Program-made: the position numbers and the translations under genes
Shown here: positions 17,934-31,692 of the stretch, in pieces
Layout: the number at the start of each line of letters is the position of its first letter
Position numbering within the stretch: position 1 is the stretch's first letter
Assembly: GCF_030389495.1 (NCBI RefSeq)
Contig: NZ_CP127832.1
Location: 806,001 to 870,000, forward strand
Origin: Ligilactobacillus cholophilus
GTDB lineage: Bacteria; Bacillota; Bacilli; Lactobacillales; Lactobacillaceae
DNA length: 64,000 nucleotides
Reading direction: 5' to 3'
The notes under the pieces: generated by a model
What the model was told of the DNA's origin: nothing
The model's database searches: none
What the model saw: only the letters and a program-made list of their open reading frames with translations

Positions 17934-19085
17934 TTAGTCACGGTGTTGACCATTTTTATCTAATAAACCTTTACCTAATTTTTCTGTTCCTAATTCAGTA
18001 AAGTCATAGTGAAGTTTAGCATTATCATTAAATTCATCAATAGCTAATTGGATTAACTTATCAATTAATTCTGAGTAACTAATGCCTGAAACTTCCCATA
18101 ATTGTGGATATAATGAGATGTTTGTAAATCCAGGTAATGTGTTTACTTCACCTAAGTATGGTACGTCATTTTCGTCAACTAAGAAGTCCATACGAGCTAA
18201 ACCACGGTTATCTAATGCTTTAAATGCATTGATTGACATTTCTTGGATTTCTTTAGTTAATTTTTCTGGTAATTTAATAGGAATTTCAAAAACAACACCT
18301 GATGCATCTACGAATTTATTGTTGTAATCGTAGAAGTCATCACCATTAACATCAACTGCACCTAACTTAGAATATTTAGGATCACGGTTACCTAATACTG
18401 AACATTCAACTTCACGTGGGTTCTTAATAGCTTCTTCAACCATTACTTTGTAATCATAACGGAATGCTTCTTCCATTGCTGATTCATATTCTTCTTCGTT
18501 AGTAACTTTGTTAATACCAACTGATGAACCTTGACGTGCAGGTTTTACAAAGACTGTTTCGCCTAATTCTTCTGCAATACGACTGTATGGAAAGTCTTCT
18601 TTTGTTTCTGGTGTAACTACAACATATTTAGTATTACGTACACCGTGTAATGTTAATAATTGTTTTGTTAAATCTTTATCGAATGAATTTGCTGAAGCAG
18701 CAATTCCACTACCAATCCAAGGTTTGTTTAAAAGACGGAATAAACCTTGAACTGTACCATCTTCACCCATGTTACCGTGGATAACTGGATAGAATACATC
18801 AACATCCTTAACTTCTGATAAGTTTTGAATGTTTGCTAATGGATTTGAAAAATCAACATCTTTTGTAGCTTCAGCAACCACTTCATCTTCTGGTTCACCA
18901 TTGAAGATACGTAATGAATCTTTGTTACCAAGTAAGAAACCTTGCTTTGTAAACATGAATACTGAAACTTCATATTTATCTTTATCTAAAGCATCATAAA
19001 TGTTGTGTGCTGAACGCTTTGAAACATCATGTTCTGATGAGTTTCCACCAAAGAATAATGCAATATGTAATTTTTTATTATCCAT
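17934..19085 (-). CDS. ddl: D-Ala-D-X ligase of the D-lactate (Phe) type
   Basis: ATP-grasp ligase joining two D-residues for the end of the peptidoglycan stem peptide. The 383-residue protein has FGGNSSEHDVS at the N terminus, the ATP loop FVKPARQGSSVG (179-190), ECSVLGN and the metal-binding GEVNTLPGF. The residue after K257 in FYDYNNKFVD is F258; D-Ala-D-Ala ligases have Tyr here (E. coli DdlB Y216) and D-Ala-D-Lac ligases of vancomycin-resistant lactic bacteria have Phe (Leuconostoc F261). I infer that it makes D-Ala-D-Lac. The start has AAAGGTGATAAAGTAA upstream. It is a single-gene transcript. Confidence 0.93.
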   Translation of the reverse strand: MDNKKLHIALFFGGNSSEHDVSKRSAHNIYDALDKDKYEVSVFMFTKQGFLLGNKDSLRIFNGEPEDEVVAEATKDVDFSNPLANIQNLSEVKDVDVFYPVIHGNMGEDGTVQGLFRLLNKPWIGSGIAASANSFDKDLTKQLLTLHGVRNTKYVVVTPETKEDFPYSRIAEELGETVFVKPARQGSSVGINKVTNEEEYESAMEEAFRYDYKVMVEEAIKNPREVECSVLGNRDPKYSKLGAVDVNGDDFYDYNNKFVDASGVVFEIPIKLPEKLTKEIQEMSINAFKALDNRGLARMDFLVDENDVPYLGEVNTLPGFTNISLYPQLWEVSGISYSELIDKLIQLAIDEFNDNAKLHYDFTELGTEKLGKGLLDKNGQHRD

Positions 19086-19171
19086 TTACTTTATCACCTT
19101 TTATATAGATTTTCGTACATAACTGAAACCTTATTATAGCATGAAATTTGAAAAATATCATTTATAACTCG

Positions 19172-20161
19172 TTAGAAAAGTCTAATTTGTGCTAAACGTT
19201 TATGTCTTTTACTCTTTTTTAAGAATTCTTCGCGTGATTTCGCCATTACTTGTTCAAAATCACGGAGACTTTCTTTATCCCATAGAGCCATTGCTCTCTT
19301 TTTACTGATAAACTCTTGATTTCCAATTGCTTGTTCAATCTTTGTTGCATCCTCAATTTTCGGACATTGACTATGATCTAACATTCCAACTGGTCGTCCT
19401 TGTTTAAATGCATGTTGTAATGCAGATTCTGTTTTTCCATTTTGATCTGTTTCAACAACTACAAGTCCATCAGCCAAGCCACTTTCCCATTCATCACGAG
19501 CAGCTAAAAATTGCCGTCTTACAATTGCTCCTAATGAATAGGTTGACATAATTGCTCCACCATTATCAATGATTTCTTGTGCCAAACCTACATTTTCTTT
19601 AGGATAAATTGGTTGTTCTAAACTTTGACCTAAAATTGCTACAGTTGTTCCGCCTGCTTCCAAAGCTCCACGGTGTGCTGCTGTATTTGTTCCCACTGAC
19701 AATCCACTTACAACTGTAAGTCCATCTTTAGCAAATTGATATGCCATGCGTTCTGACATTTTATAACCTAATTCAGTTGGACGTCGCGTACCTATAAAAC
19801 CAACTGATGGTCCCTGAAGTGCTTTTACATTTCCCTTAACATAAATAATTAATGGGTAATGATTTAAACTTCTTAAATTATCAGGATAATCATCATCTTG
19901 GTAGTTTAAAACTGTCATTCCCAATGATTTTGATTTTTCCAATAATTCATGAGCTTTCTCTAATAAGTTTTTCCATTCCTGATAATCAAGAACACCTTCA
20001 TTGATTCGCTTATTAATGACCGTATTTCGATGCATATTTCTAAAATTATCCAAAATCATTTGTGGCTTAACTGTATCGAAAAATTTTAAAACTGTTTTAG
20101 GACCAACGCCCTTAATCATTTCAAGTGCCAAAATTAGCTCGGTTAATTGATCACTTTGCAT
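19172..20161 (-). CDS. Divergent DprA/Smf-like protein
   Basis: Encodes 329 residues: an N-terminal helical part with a helix-hairpin-helix-like segment (LEMIKGVGPKTVLKFF, 13-28) and a DprA-type Rossmann fold (about 85-290) with GFIGTRRPTELG (121-132), SGLSVGTNTAAHRGAL (152-167), GQSLEQPIYPKEN (178-190) and ETDQNGKTESA (237-247). Canonical DprA loads RecA on incoming single-stranded DNA in transformation. Here the usual SGLAxGID is SGLSVGTN and the FPxRNR region reads RRQFLAARDEWES, so the DNA-binding site has changed. It also lacks the usual neighbour topA. It is either the only, unusual DprA or a paralog with another job. The C-terminal KKSKRHKRLAQIRLF tail is very basic. Confidence 0.75.
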   Translation of the reverse strand: MQSDQLTELILALEMIKGVGPKTVLKFFDTVKPQMILDNFRNMHRNTVINKRINEGVLDYQEWKNLLEKAHELLEKSKSLGMTVLNYQDDDYPDNLRSLNHYPLIIYVKGNVKALQGPSVGFIGTRRPTELGYKMSERMAYQFAKDGLTVVSGLSVGTNTAAHRGALEAGGTTVAILGQSLEQPIYPKENVGLAQEIIDNGGAIMSTYSLGAIVRRQFLAARDEWESGLADGLVVVETDQNGKTESALQHAFKQGRPVGMLDHSQCPKIEDATKIEQAIGNQEFISKKRAMALWDKESLRDFEQVMAKSREEFLKKSKRHKRLAQIRLF

Positions 20162-20197
20162 CCTTCTACCTCTTCCTTACATATCATTAAAAGTAAT

Positions 20198-20226
20198 AAA
20201 AAAGGCTGCGACAAAAGTCCAGCCTT
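20198..20226 (-). terminator. Terminator of the rodA transcript
   Basis: AAGGCTG pairs with CAGCCTT and GAC with GTC inside it (20202-20226); the minus strand ends in T. It lies between rodA and the DprA-like gene. Confidence 0.8.
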
Positions 20227-20267
20227 AGGTTCATGCCTATTTTCCGATGGACCGGCAATCACACTTT

Positions 20268-21470
20268 TTAACTAAAATCTGAGTTGTTACTAAACATATA
20301 ACTCTTGTGGTGATACCTCATCGACATTATCAGTCCAATACCAATCATATTACCAATCAATGAAGATCCACCTTGACTGATAAATGGCAATGGAATACCT
20401 GTTAATGGAAGTAATCCGATACTCATACCAATGTTTTCAAATACGTGGAATAAGATCATCATAATAACACCAGTTGAAATATATGCATAAAATTCATTTC
20501 GTGTTTCAAATGTTACTTGAACCATTTGGAAAATTAGTAATAAGTAGATGAAAATTAATACACATCCACCAATAAAACCAAAGTTTTCCCCAATTACTGA
20601 GAAGATCATATCTGATTCTCGAACTGGAACATAAACGTTTGAAACATTAAATCCTTTACCAAATAATTGACCCGAACCAATTGCTTCAATACTTCTCCAC
20701 AATTGATAACTTGATCCTGTTGTACTATTTTCTGGATGTAACCATGCATCAATTCGTTGGAATTGGTAATTTTGGAATCCTAAATGTAACAGGATATTAC
20801 GATTGAAAACTGCTAAATAAATAGCAATTGCACCAATAGCAACAAAACCACCAAAGATAGGTCCGATAATTTTCCAGGATATTCCAGAAATTAAGACCAT
20901 CCCACCAAAAATAGCAAGGAAAACTAATGTAGTACCAAAGTCATTTTGTAGTTTTAACAAAATAACAATTGGAAGTGTCCATAAGAACATTTTCCACAAT
21001 AGTTTCCAATCAGATTCGATTGTATGTGTTGTATATTCTGAATTATGTTCCGCAATTACACGTGCTAGCATCAGAATATACGCGGGTTTCATTACTTCTG
21101 ACGGTTGAAATGTTAACGGCCCAATTGCAAACCAACTTTTAGCACCTGTTTGTGCTGCATAAGACCTACTATACAGGAACAGCAACAGGAACAGGAGCAG
21201 AAGCCCAAAGCCATATGCAATCGGCGCAATTTTCCAAAGTTGCTCAGCATCAAATTGCATAATGATTACCACTGCAATAATACCAAAAACATACCATATT
21301 GCTTGTGATAATAACGTTTTAGTTACACTTGCATCACTTGTATCATGCTTTACTGCAACATAAATCGATAACATTCCAATTACAGCTAATACTAGAACTG
21401 AGAAAATAATTCCCCAGTCTATCCGATCGTCGTTACTTTTAGCACGACGACTATTTTTACTATAATCCAA
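20268..21470 (-). CDS. rodA: RodA/FtsW family peptidoglycan glycosyltransferase (SEDS), likely RodA
   Basis: Polytopic membrane polymerase that elongates glycan strands from lipid II. The 400-residue protein has about ten TM segments and the SEDS motifs GAKSWFAIGPLTFQPSE, LQNDFGT, VPVRESDMIFSVIGEN and LTGIPLPFISQGGSS. Linkage to mbl, yidD and murA points to the elongation system, so RodA is preferred to FtsW. It starts at TTG 21470 with AAAGGAGCC upstream. It is the last gene of a leftward run from murA. Confidence 0.93.
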   Translation of the reverse strand: MDYSKNSRRAKSNDDRIDWGIIFSVLVLAVIGMLSIYVAVKHDTSDASVTKTLLSQAIWYVFGIIAVVIIMQFDAEQLWKIAPIAYGFGLLLLFLLLFLYSRSYAAQTGAKSWFAIGPLTFQPSEVMKPAYILMLARVIAEHNSEYTTHTIESDWKLLWKMFLWTLPIVILLKLQNDFGTTLVFLAIFGGMVLISGISWKIIGPIFGGFVAIGAIAIYLAVFNRNILLHLGFQNYQFQRIDAWLHPENSTTGSSYQLWRSIEAIGSGQLFGKGFNVSNVYVPVRESDMIFSVIGENFGFIGGCVLIFIYLLLIFQMVQVTFETRNEFYAYISTGVIMMILFHVFENIGMSIGLLPLTGIPLPFISQGGSSLIGNMIGIGLIMSMRYHHKSYMFSNNSDFS

Positions 21471-21500
21471 TTTAATGGCTCCTTTGCGTAATTGTAATGA

Positions 21501-21722
21501 CTATGAGTGTAAGTGATAGTGACTAATCAATAAGTTCATTGCTTCTTCATGACTTTTAACGTTAAATGATTCGCCATCTGGAAGGCTAGCAGTAAACTTA
21601 TTCTTTCCATCATCTGTAACTGTGCCAAGCAATTGGTCGCCTAATTTCAATTCTGAAATTTCAATACCATCAATTACTTTTTCATCTTCAACTAATTCAA
21701 TTGTCTTTGTTTTCTTGGACAC
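21501..21722 (-). CDS. DUF2969 protein
   Basis: A 73-residue cytosolic protein with a short basic start (MSKKTKTIEL) and an acidic middle, ending in LLISHYHLHS. It starts at a GTG after AAGGAGGTAAGC and lies between yidD and rodA. DUF2969 is found at this position in many Lactobacillaceae. No activity is known. Confidence 0.82.
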   Translation of the reverse strand: MSKKTKTIELVEDEKVIDGIEISELKLGDQLLGTVTDDGKNKFTASLPDGESFNVKSHEEAMNLLISHYHLHS

Positions 21723-21726
21723 ACGC

Positions 21727-22026
21727 TTACCTCCTTAAATGTTTTTCTTCTTCATAAAAGAAATTTTCATTAGGATCATCTTTCCATGAATTATTCCTTC
21801 GTAAACTAAAATGATCTGGCAATGGATCATATCCACCTTTTACAAACGGATTACAACGTAAAATTCTAAAAAATCCCATCATAATCCCCTTAAACGCACC
21901 AAACTTTTGAATGGCTTGCAAAGTATAATTTGAACAGGTTGGATAATACCGACATGTTGGTGGAAATAGCGGAGAAATAAATCGCTGATATTGTCTGATC
22001 AACCATGTAAAAAATCTCTTAAACAT
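21727..22026 (-). CDS. yidD: Membrane protein insertion efficiency factor YidD
   Basis: Small peripheral membrane protein that helps YidC-dependent insertion. The 99-residue product shows the full family signature: [30 protein letters not shown], then [16 protein letters not shown], with its three conserved cysteines in the first and last parts. The start codon lies 6 bases after the mbl stop and has only a weak ribosome binding site, so translation is probably coupled. Confidence 0.95.
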   Translation of the reverse strand: MFKRFFTWLIRQYQRFISPLFPPTCRYYPTCSNYTLQAIQKFGAFKGIMMGFFRILRCNPFVKGGYDPLPDHFSLRRNNSWKDDPNENFFYEEEKHLRR

Positions 22027-22032
22027 TGTTTA

Positions 22033-23022
22033 TTATTTATTTTCGCTTCCTACAAGCTTTTCTAATAAAATACCTGTACCAATTGCAACATCATCTAATG
22101 GTGTATCAGAAATGTTAACTGGAATATTCAAGTTATCCATTAACAATTGATCCATTCCATCTAACAATGCTCCTCCACCTGTCATCATAATACCATGGTC
22201 AATCGTATCTGCTGACAATTCTGGTGGAATGATAGCTAATACGTCTTTAGCCGCATTAACAACATTCATCATTGTTTCATTTAATGTTGGTTCAATATCT
22301 TCTGATTTCAATGTAATTGTTCTAGGTAAACCTGAAACAGTATCACGACCACGAACATCAATTTCTTCATTACGATGTCCTGGTAAAACTGTTCCAATTT
22401 CAATTTTAACTTTTTCAGCAGTCCGTTCACCAATTTGAAGATTATATTTCTTTTTGACAAAATTCAAAATATCCATATTTAATCGATCACCAGCAATCTT
22501 CAATGAGCGACTTGCCACAATATCACCTAATGATAAGAATGCAACATCACTGGTACCACCACCAATATCAATTACCATATTACCAAAAGGTTTGAAAATA
22601 TCTAAACCTGCACCAATTGCAGAAACTTTAGGTTCAAGTTCAAGGAAAACATTTCCTCCACCGATTTTTTCAGCAACTTGATGAATTGCTTTGTGTTCAA
22701 CATCGGTTGTGTTTGTTGGACAACAAATCATAATATTTGGCTTAGACATAAAGCCCTTAACATTTAATTTCTTAATGAAATATGAAAGCATTTGCTCTGT
22801 GATATCAAAGTCAGCAATTACACCGTCCTTTAAAGGACGAATTGCACGAATACTACCTGGTGTTCTACCAACCATTTGGTATGCTTCAGAGCCAACTGCC
22901 AATACTTTATTTGATTTTGAATTTACAGCTACAACTGAAGGTTCATTTAATACAATACCTTCACCTTGGATATTAATTAAAACATTTGCTGTACCCAAGT
23001 CGATTCCAATGTTTTTTGCCAT
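22033..23022 (-). CDS. mbl: MreB-like actin homolog (Mbl)
   Basis: Bacterial actin that forms membrane-bound filaments and directs lateral wall synthesis. The 329-residue protein has phosphate 1 IGIDLGTANVLI, phosphate 2 MVIDIGGGTSDVAFLSLG and the adenosine motif IMMTGGGALLDG. Length and the LxxxV-type start (MAKNIGIDLGTANV) fit Mbl/MreB. Lying next to rodA and yidD suggests it works in the elongasome. It has a strong ribosome binding site (AAAGGAGAAAATTTCT). Confidence 0.94.
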   Translation of the reverse strand: MAKNIGIDLGTANVLINIQGEGIVLNEPSVVAVNSKSNKVLAVGSEAYQMVGRTPGSIRAIRPLKDGVIADFDITEQMLSYFIKKLNVKGFMSKPNIMICCPTNTTDVEHKAIHQVAEKIGGGNVFLELEPKVSAIGAGLDIFKPFGNMVIDIGGGTSDVAFLSLGDIVASRSLKIAGDRLNMDILNFVKKKYNLQIGERTAEKVKIEIGTVLPGHRNEEIDVRGRDTVSGLPRTITLKSEDIEPTLNETMMNVVNAAKDVLAIIPPELSADTIDHGIMMTGGGALLDGMDQLLMDNLNIPVNISDTPLDDVAIGTGILLEKLVGSENK

Positions 23023-23131
23023 AGAAATTTTCTCCTTTGATACTTTCAGTTACTCAAATTAAGGATATATCTAAGTTATTATAACATAGATACAACCTTG
23101 GTGCGAATAACCATTGAATAAATCAACGACT

Positions 23132-23162
23132 AAAAAAAGGTTGGACACAATGTCACAACCCT
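23132..23162 (-). terminator. Terminator of murA
   Basis: GGTTG/CAACC and GACA/TGTC form a hairpin at 23139-23160 with a one-base bulge, followed on the minus strand by seven T. Confidence 0.82.
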
Positions 23163-23180
23163 CTTAAATATTTACATTAA

Positions 23181-24488
23181 TTATGCATTTTTTACGCCAT
23201 TTTCAACTTTAATTTCTTGTTCTGTAATATCGTTAACACGTTTAATTTCTGCTCCTAATGCAGCTAATTTTTGATTAAAGTGCCAATAACCACGATCAAG
23301 ATATTCCAGATGGGTAACTTGCGTAATACCTGTAGCAACTAAACCTGCTAAGATTAATGCTGCTGCAGCACGTAAGTCAGTAGCAGCTACTTCTGAGCCA
23401 CTAAAATGAGTTGGTCCATTAAGCACTGCTGCATTACCTTCAATTTTAAAGTCTGCATTCATCCGACGTAATTCTTCTAAATGCATAAAGCGATTTTCAA
23501 AAACAGTTTCTGTTAATGTACTTGTTCCATCTGCTGCTAATTGTGCCACACTGATTTGTGGTTGCATATCAGTTGGAAATCCTGGATATGGTAATGTCTT
23601 AACATCAACTGGAGATAATTTTTCTGGTCCAATTACTCGAATGCCATTTTCTTCTTGAATTACATCAGCACCCATTTCTTTCAACTTAGAAATCAATGGT
23701 TTGTTGTGTTCTTCAATTGCATCTTTAATTAATACATTACCATGTGTAATTGCTGCAGCAATCATAAATGTACCCGCTTCGATTCGATCTTGAACAACAA
23801 CATGATCTGCACCATGTAAATGATCAACACCAACAACCTTAATTGTTTCTGTACCAGCACCCATAACCTTAGCACCCATCTTATTCAAATAGTTTGCTAA
23901 GTCAACGATTTCTGGTTCTCTCGCAACATTTTCAATTACTGTTGTTCCTTCTGCTAAAGTAGCAGCCATCATAATATTTTGTGTTGCCCCAACACTAGGG
24001 AAATCTAAATAAATATTAGCTCCCTTTAATCCGTCAGTAGTTGCTTCAATATAACCATCTGTCCGAATAATTTTTGCTCCCATTGCTTCAAGACCTTTTA
24101 AGTGTAAATCAATTGGACGTGAACCAATTGCACAACCACCAGGCATTGCAACTTTAGCATGTTTTAATCGTGCCAATAATGGTCCTAAAACCACGATTGA
24201 TGCACGCATTTTTGATACATATTTAAATGGTGCTTCATATGATAAATCACTTGTTGAATCAATAGTAATTTCTTTCTTATCTTGATCAAATCCTACTTTT
24301 ACATTTAAAAAGCGGATCACATTATTCATTGTAAATACATCTGATAAAATGGGAACGTTATGTAAAACAGTCCGACCTTCTGTTGGCAAAATTGCAGCTG
24401 CTAAAATTGGTAGCACAGCATTTTTTGCTCCTTCAATGTTAACTGTTCCGTTTAATTCGTTTCCACCACGAACAACTATTTTTTCCAA
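23181..24488 (-). CDS. murA: UDP-N-acetylglucosamine 1-carboxyvinyltransferase
   Basis: First committed step of peptidoglycan precursor synthesis: transfers enolpyruvate from PEP to UDP-GlcNAc in the cytosol. The 435-residue protein has the EPSP-synthase fold; the catalytic cysteine is C119 in [15 protein letters not shown] (the residue that fosfomycin attacks) and the PEP-binding lysine is in EGAKNAVLP. It starts at TTG 24488 with GGAGGATATAAGTA upstream. A small DUF1146 gene lies 15 bases upstream in the same transcript, as in related bacteria. Many Firmicutes have two MurA copies; which one this is cannot be told. Confidence 0.96.
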   Translation of the reverse strand: MEKIVVRGGNELNGTVNIEGAKNAVLPILAAAILPTEGRTVLHNVPILSDVFTMNNVIRFLNVKVGFDQDKKEITIDSTSDLSYEAPFKYVSKMRASIVVLGPLLARLKHAKVAMPGGCAIGSRPIDLHLKGLEAMGAKIIRTDGYIEATTDGLKGANIYLDFPSVGATQNIMMAATLAEGTTVIENVAREPEIVDLANYLNKMGAKVMGAGTETIKVVGVDHLHGADHVVVQDRIEAGTFMIAAAITHGNVLIKDAIEEHNKPLISKLKEMGADVIQEENGIRVIGPEKLSPVDVKTLPYPGFPTDMQPQISVAQLAADGTSTLTETVFENRFMHLEELRRMNADFKIEGNAAVLNGPTHFSGSEVAATDLRAAAALILAGLVATGITQVTHLEYLDRGYWHFNQKLAALGAEIKRVNDITEQEIKVENGVKNA

Positions 24489-24503
24489 TACTTATATCCT
24501 CCA

Positions 24504-24734
24504 TTACAATAGATATCCTAAATTTCTTACACTATCGATGAAGTTTAGGAAGAATTGGCTTACTAAGAAACCTAGAGCAGTTGAAACTAGAACCAAAACT
24601 AATTTAAATGCTTGTTGTTTACTCTTATTAACATAGTAGTCTAACCTGAGTGACTGCAAACATTTAAATGCAATAAAAATAAAAGTAAAATTGCTAATTA
24701 AATTAAATACAGCATTGATTCCAATCTGTCTCAT
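24504..24734 (-). CDS. DUF1146 small membrane protein
   Basis: A 76-residue protein with two hydrophobic segments (about residues 5-25 and 45-66), matching DUF1146 (YwzB), which regularly lies between atpC and murA in Firmicutes. The middle (KCLQSLRLDYYVNKSKQQAFK) is the conserved part. Ribosome binding site GAGGGG is close to the ATG. Function unknown. Confidence 0.85.
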   Translation of the reverse strand: MRQIGINAVFNLISNFTFIFIAFKCLQSLRLDYYVNKSKQQAFKLVLVLVSTALGFLVSQFFLNFIDSVRNLGYLL

Positions 24735-24915
24735 CTAACCCCTCATTTCTTATCGCAATTATCATATCATACTTGTCTTTTATAACATAATATTGTGCAG
24801 AATATCAATCAAATTGTTTAATCTTAATTTGCACTCCCTTAACTATACAATAAAAAGCTATAAAAAACACTCATTTTTATTTTGATGAATTAAAGATTTA
24901 ATTAAGACTTTGCAA

Positions 24916-24944
24916 ATAAAAAAGCTACGATCAAATCGTAGCTT
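24916..24944 (-). terminator. Terminator of the ATP synthase operon
   Basis: AAGCTACGAT and ATCGTAGCTT (24922-24944) form a perfect stem with a three-base loop; the minus strand continues in T. The 24735-24915 gap beyond it is AT-rich and likely holds the promoter of DUF1146-murA. Confidence 0.92.
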
Positions 24945-24949
24945 TTTTA

Positions 24950-25375
24950 TTATTTATTTGAACCAGAAATTCTAATTCGATTAATCGCACGCTTCAATGA
25001 AATTTCAGCACGCTTCAATTCTTTTTCATCATGTTTTGTCCGTGCGTCTTTGATCCGCTTTTCGGCACGTTGACGCGCACGTTCAGCACGTGATGTATCA
25101 ATATTTTCTTTACGTTCTGCAGCAGACGCAACAATTGATAATGTATTATTTGAAAATTCCAAGAAACCACCACTTATAGCAATTTCATCGAATTTATCTT
25201 CTCCTGTTTTAACACGAATTTCATCAATCGCAAGTGATGCTAAAACTGGTGTATGGTTAGGCATAATTCCCAATTCACCTTCAGTTGTTTTGCAAACCAC
25301 TAAAGTTGTTTTGTTATTGTATACTTCACCATCAGGAGTAACAACAGAGACTGTTAATTCAGGTTTATCACTCAT
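24950..25375 (-). CDS. atpC: F1 ATP synthase epsilon subunit
   Basis: Central-stalk subunit that links rotation to catalysis and can inhibit ATP hydrolysis. 141 residues: N-terminal beta-sandwich (LTVSVVTPDGEVYNN, GELGIMPNHTPVLASL) and a C-terminal helical hairpin (AERARQRAEKRIKDA) with many R and K. Last gene of the leftward atp operon, 14 bases after atpD; strong ribosome binding site AAGGAGGGACCTCAA. Confidence 0.97.
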   Translation of the reverse strand: MSDKPELTVSVVTPDGEVYNNKTTLVVCKTTEGELGIMPNHTPVLASLAIDEIRVKTGEDKFDEIAISGGFLEFSNNTLSIVASAAERKENIDTSRAERARQRAEKRIKDARTKHDEKELKRAEISLKRAINRIRISGSNK

Positions 25376-25388
25376 TTGAGGTCCCTCC

Positions 25389-27768
<2,380 letters not shown>

Positions 27769-27786
27769 CAGCCTTCACCACCCTTT

Positions 27787-29310
<1,524 letters not shown>

Positions 29311-29856
29311 TTATCTTTTTAATAACAGACGTTTAACTTGTTCTAACTTAGATTTAATTGAACCATCATAAATATAACTTGATGATTGTAAAACCACTCC
29401 GCCAATAATTGATGGGTCAACTTTTTCTTCTAAGATAACTTGATTTGCATTTTCGATTTCAGCAAATTTCTTTGCTAATTTATCTTTTTGTGCATCATCA
29501 AGTGCAATCGCAGTTTTAACAGTTGCACGAACAATTTTACGATCTTCATCGTATAATCTGTTAAATACATCGATAATTGCTTGCAAGATCATGATTCGAT
29601 GATAGTCATATAACATCTTTAGTAAATTTTGTACTAATGATGATGCATTCTTTGTCATCTCTTCTAATGTTTCTTGTTTAGCTTTTTCATCGATTTGAGG
29701 ACTTGTCATAAAAACGACGAATCCAGGTTCTTTATCTAAAGCTGCTTTTAACTCACTTAACTCGTTAGCTGTTTCAGTCAAAGAGTCTTGTTCTTTAGCA
29801 ACTTCAAAAAGGGCATTGCCATAACGAATTGCAAGTGTTGCATTACTTATTGCCAT
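29311..29856 (-). CDS. atpH: F1 ATP synthase delta subunit
   Basis: Stator subunit that ties the top of F1 to the b-subunit stalk; 181 residues with the six-helix N-terminal domain ([13 protein letters not shown]) and the C-terminal motif [21 protein letters not shown] use the ATG at 29856 ([13 protein letters not shown]), which lies inside the last codons of atpF (14-base overlap), instead of an upstream TTG; translation is probably coupled to atpF. Confidence 0.95.
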   Translation of the reverse strand: MAISNATLAIRYGNALFEVAKEQDSLTETANELSELKAALDKEPGFVVFMTSPQIDEKAKQETLEEMTKNASSLVQNLLKMLYDYHRIMILQAIIDVFNRLYDEDRKIVRATVKTAIALDDAQKDKLAKKFAEIENANQVILEEKVDPSIIGGVVLQSSSYIYDGSIKSKLEQVKRLLLKR

Positions 29857-30361
29857 TTTGCTTTCCCAACCCTTCAATATATGAATCTACTAATTCCTTT
29901 TGATTTTCAGGAGTTAGTTCTTTTTGAATAATCTTCGAAGCAATTTCAATAGATAATTCAGCAACATCATTCTTGACACTTGATAAAGCATCTTGCTTTT
30001 CTTGTTCAATGTCTTTCTTGGCATTAACCTTCATTGTCTTAACTTCTTCATGTGCAGCATCGACAATTGTTGCTTTTTGTTGTTCACCATTTTGTTTTGC
30101 ACGGCTGATAATTCCGGCAGCTTCTGTACGTGAATTGTTTAATGCATCTTCACGCTTCTTTGCGAGTTCTTCTGCTTCTTTCCGTGCTTTCTCAGCTGAA
30201 TCGATATCATTTGAAATCTTATCAGCACGTTCATTCAAGATCTTTGTTACTGGACCCCATGCAAATTTCTTTACAATAAGAACCATGATCACAAATAGCA
30301 CTAGATAGAATAGGAAGTCACCCCATTGTATACCAGCATCGCCAAGTAAAAATGTAGACAT
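29843..30361 (-). CDS. atpF: Fo ATP synthase b subunit
   Basis: Peripheral stalk of the ATP synthase: one N-terminal TM segment ([20 protein letters not shown], about residues 16-35), then a long charged coiled coil. 172 residues, the usual length. Strong ribosome binding site AAGGAGGTGTCAATAG. Overlaps atpH at its 3' end. Confidence 0.96.
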   Translation of the reverse strand: MSTFLLGDAGIQWGDFLFYLVLFVIMVLIVKKFAWGPVTKILNERADKISNDIDSAEKARKEAEELAKKREDALNNSRTEAAGIISRAKQNGEQQKATIVDAAHEEVKTMKVNAKKDIEQEKQDALSSVKNDVAELSIEIASKIIQKELTPENQKELVDSYIEGLGKQNGNK

Positions 30362-30419
30362 CTATTGACACCTCCTTAATTTCAAAGATAACTGCATGTT
30401 ATTTTGACGTTTAAAAAGG

Positions 30420-30659
<240 letters not shown>

Positions 30660-30674
30660 TTAGTGTATTAAATA

Positions 30675-31391
30675 CTATTCTTTTTCGACCTTTTGAGTAA
30701 TGTAAACCATTGCCAACGTTACAAAGACATAGGCCTGGATTGATCCAATAAAGACGGAGAATCCTTGCCAAATCATTTCCAATGGAATAGCTGGAATAAA
30801 CGTTAAGATTCCGTGTGAATGAGCCATTTGGAAAATAAGTTTAAGTAACACTTCACCAGCAAAAATGTTTCCGTATAAACGTAAAGCTAAGGTAATAAAG
30901 TTTGTAAATTGTTCCAAGACTTTAATTGGGAACAAAATAGCCATTGGACTGAAGAAACTGTTCTTAACATATCCCTTAAAGCCAAACTTATTAATTCCAG
31001 CAATATGTGAAATTACTAATACCATAAATGCCAACGTTAACGTAGTCATTGGTAAAGCTGTTGGACTTTTAACATATGTAACATCGCCAATTACAAATTG
31101 AACGATCAACCCTAATTGGTTAGCAACAAAGATAAAAGTGAACAATACGAACATCAATAGCCCATATCGATCGCTTTCTTTATCTGGGATTGCTGCCTTG
31201 ACAATTCCATTAGTAAAATCGATCAACCATTCAAGCGCGTTCTGCTTGCCAGTTGGCTTCAACTTCAAATTACGTGAAAACCAAATAACTAATCCGCATA
31301 CAATAATTGCTGATAACAAACCTGAAACACAGTTACCTACATTAAATGTAAGCCCAAATAGCTTGACAATTTTAGTTCCGTCATCAAACAC
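30675..31391 (-). CDS. atpB: Fo ATP synthase a subunit
   Basis: Membrane subunit that forms the proton half-channels next to the c-ring; about 238 residues with five to six TM segments and the conserved arginine in ALRLYGNIFAGEVLLKL. First gene of the atpBEFHAGDC operon. The start is either TTG 31394 or GTG 31391; the GTG has better spacing from AGAGGTGAG, so I use it. The operon promoter is at 31494-31522. Confidence 0.94.
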   Translation of the reverse strand: MFDDGTKIVKLFGLTFNVGNCVSGLLSAIIVCGLVIWFSRNLKLKPTGKQNALEWLIDFTNGIVKAAIPDKESDRYGLLMFVLFTFIFVANQLGLIVQFVIGDVTYVKSPTALPMTTLTLAFMVLVISHIAGINKFGFKGYVKNSFFSPMAILFPIKVLEQFTNFITLALRLYGNIFAGEVLLKLIFQMAHSHGILTFIPAIPLEMIWQGFSVFIGSIQAYVFVTLAMVYITQKVEKE

Positions 31392-31493
31392 CAATTCTCA
31401 CCTCTTTTCGATTGTAGTCGTATGGTTGAAAAAATTGGTCGAACCATAAAAATATTTCGATCCAAAGATGGACAATCTTCGAATACAATTTTC

Positions 31494-31522
31494 ATGATAC
31501 CACCATTCTAAGCAAAGTACAA
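31494..31522 (-). promoter_or_regulatory. Promoter of the ATP synthase operon
   Basis: On the minus strand TTGTAC (plus 31517-31522) and TATCAT (plus 31494-31499) are separated by 17 bases, about 100 bases upstream of atpB. The rest of the 31395-31690 gap is AT-rich and shows no gene; upp has no obvious terminator in it, since upp is transcribed towards the atp genes and its end lies at 31693. Confidence 0.6.
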
Positions 31523-31692
31523 AACCAAATTATGGCTTTTATATTGCGATTTATTATTATTTTAAAGCTAAAATGTAAGCGATTAACAGGTTAATCTGTG
31601 CATAATAAATCGCAAAACTACGCTATTTATATTTTTATAAAGTTTATTAATTTTATTTATACATCAATAAATTATTATAAATTTCAGTGATG

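Noticed and set aside
20227-20267. Possible short repeat or small RNA after rodA
   Set aside because: The sequence next to the rodA terminator shows only weak pairing and no second copy in the window.
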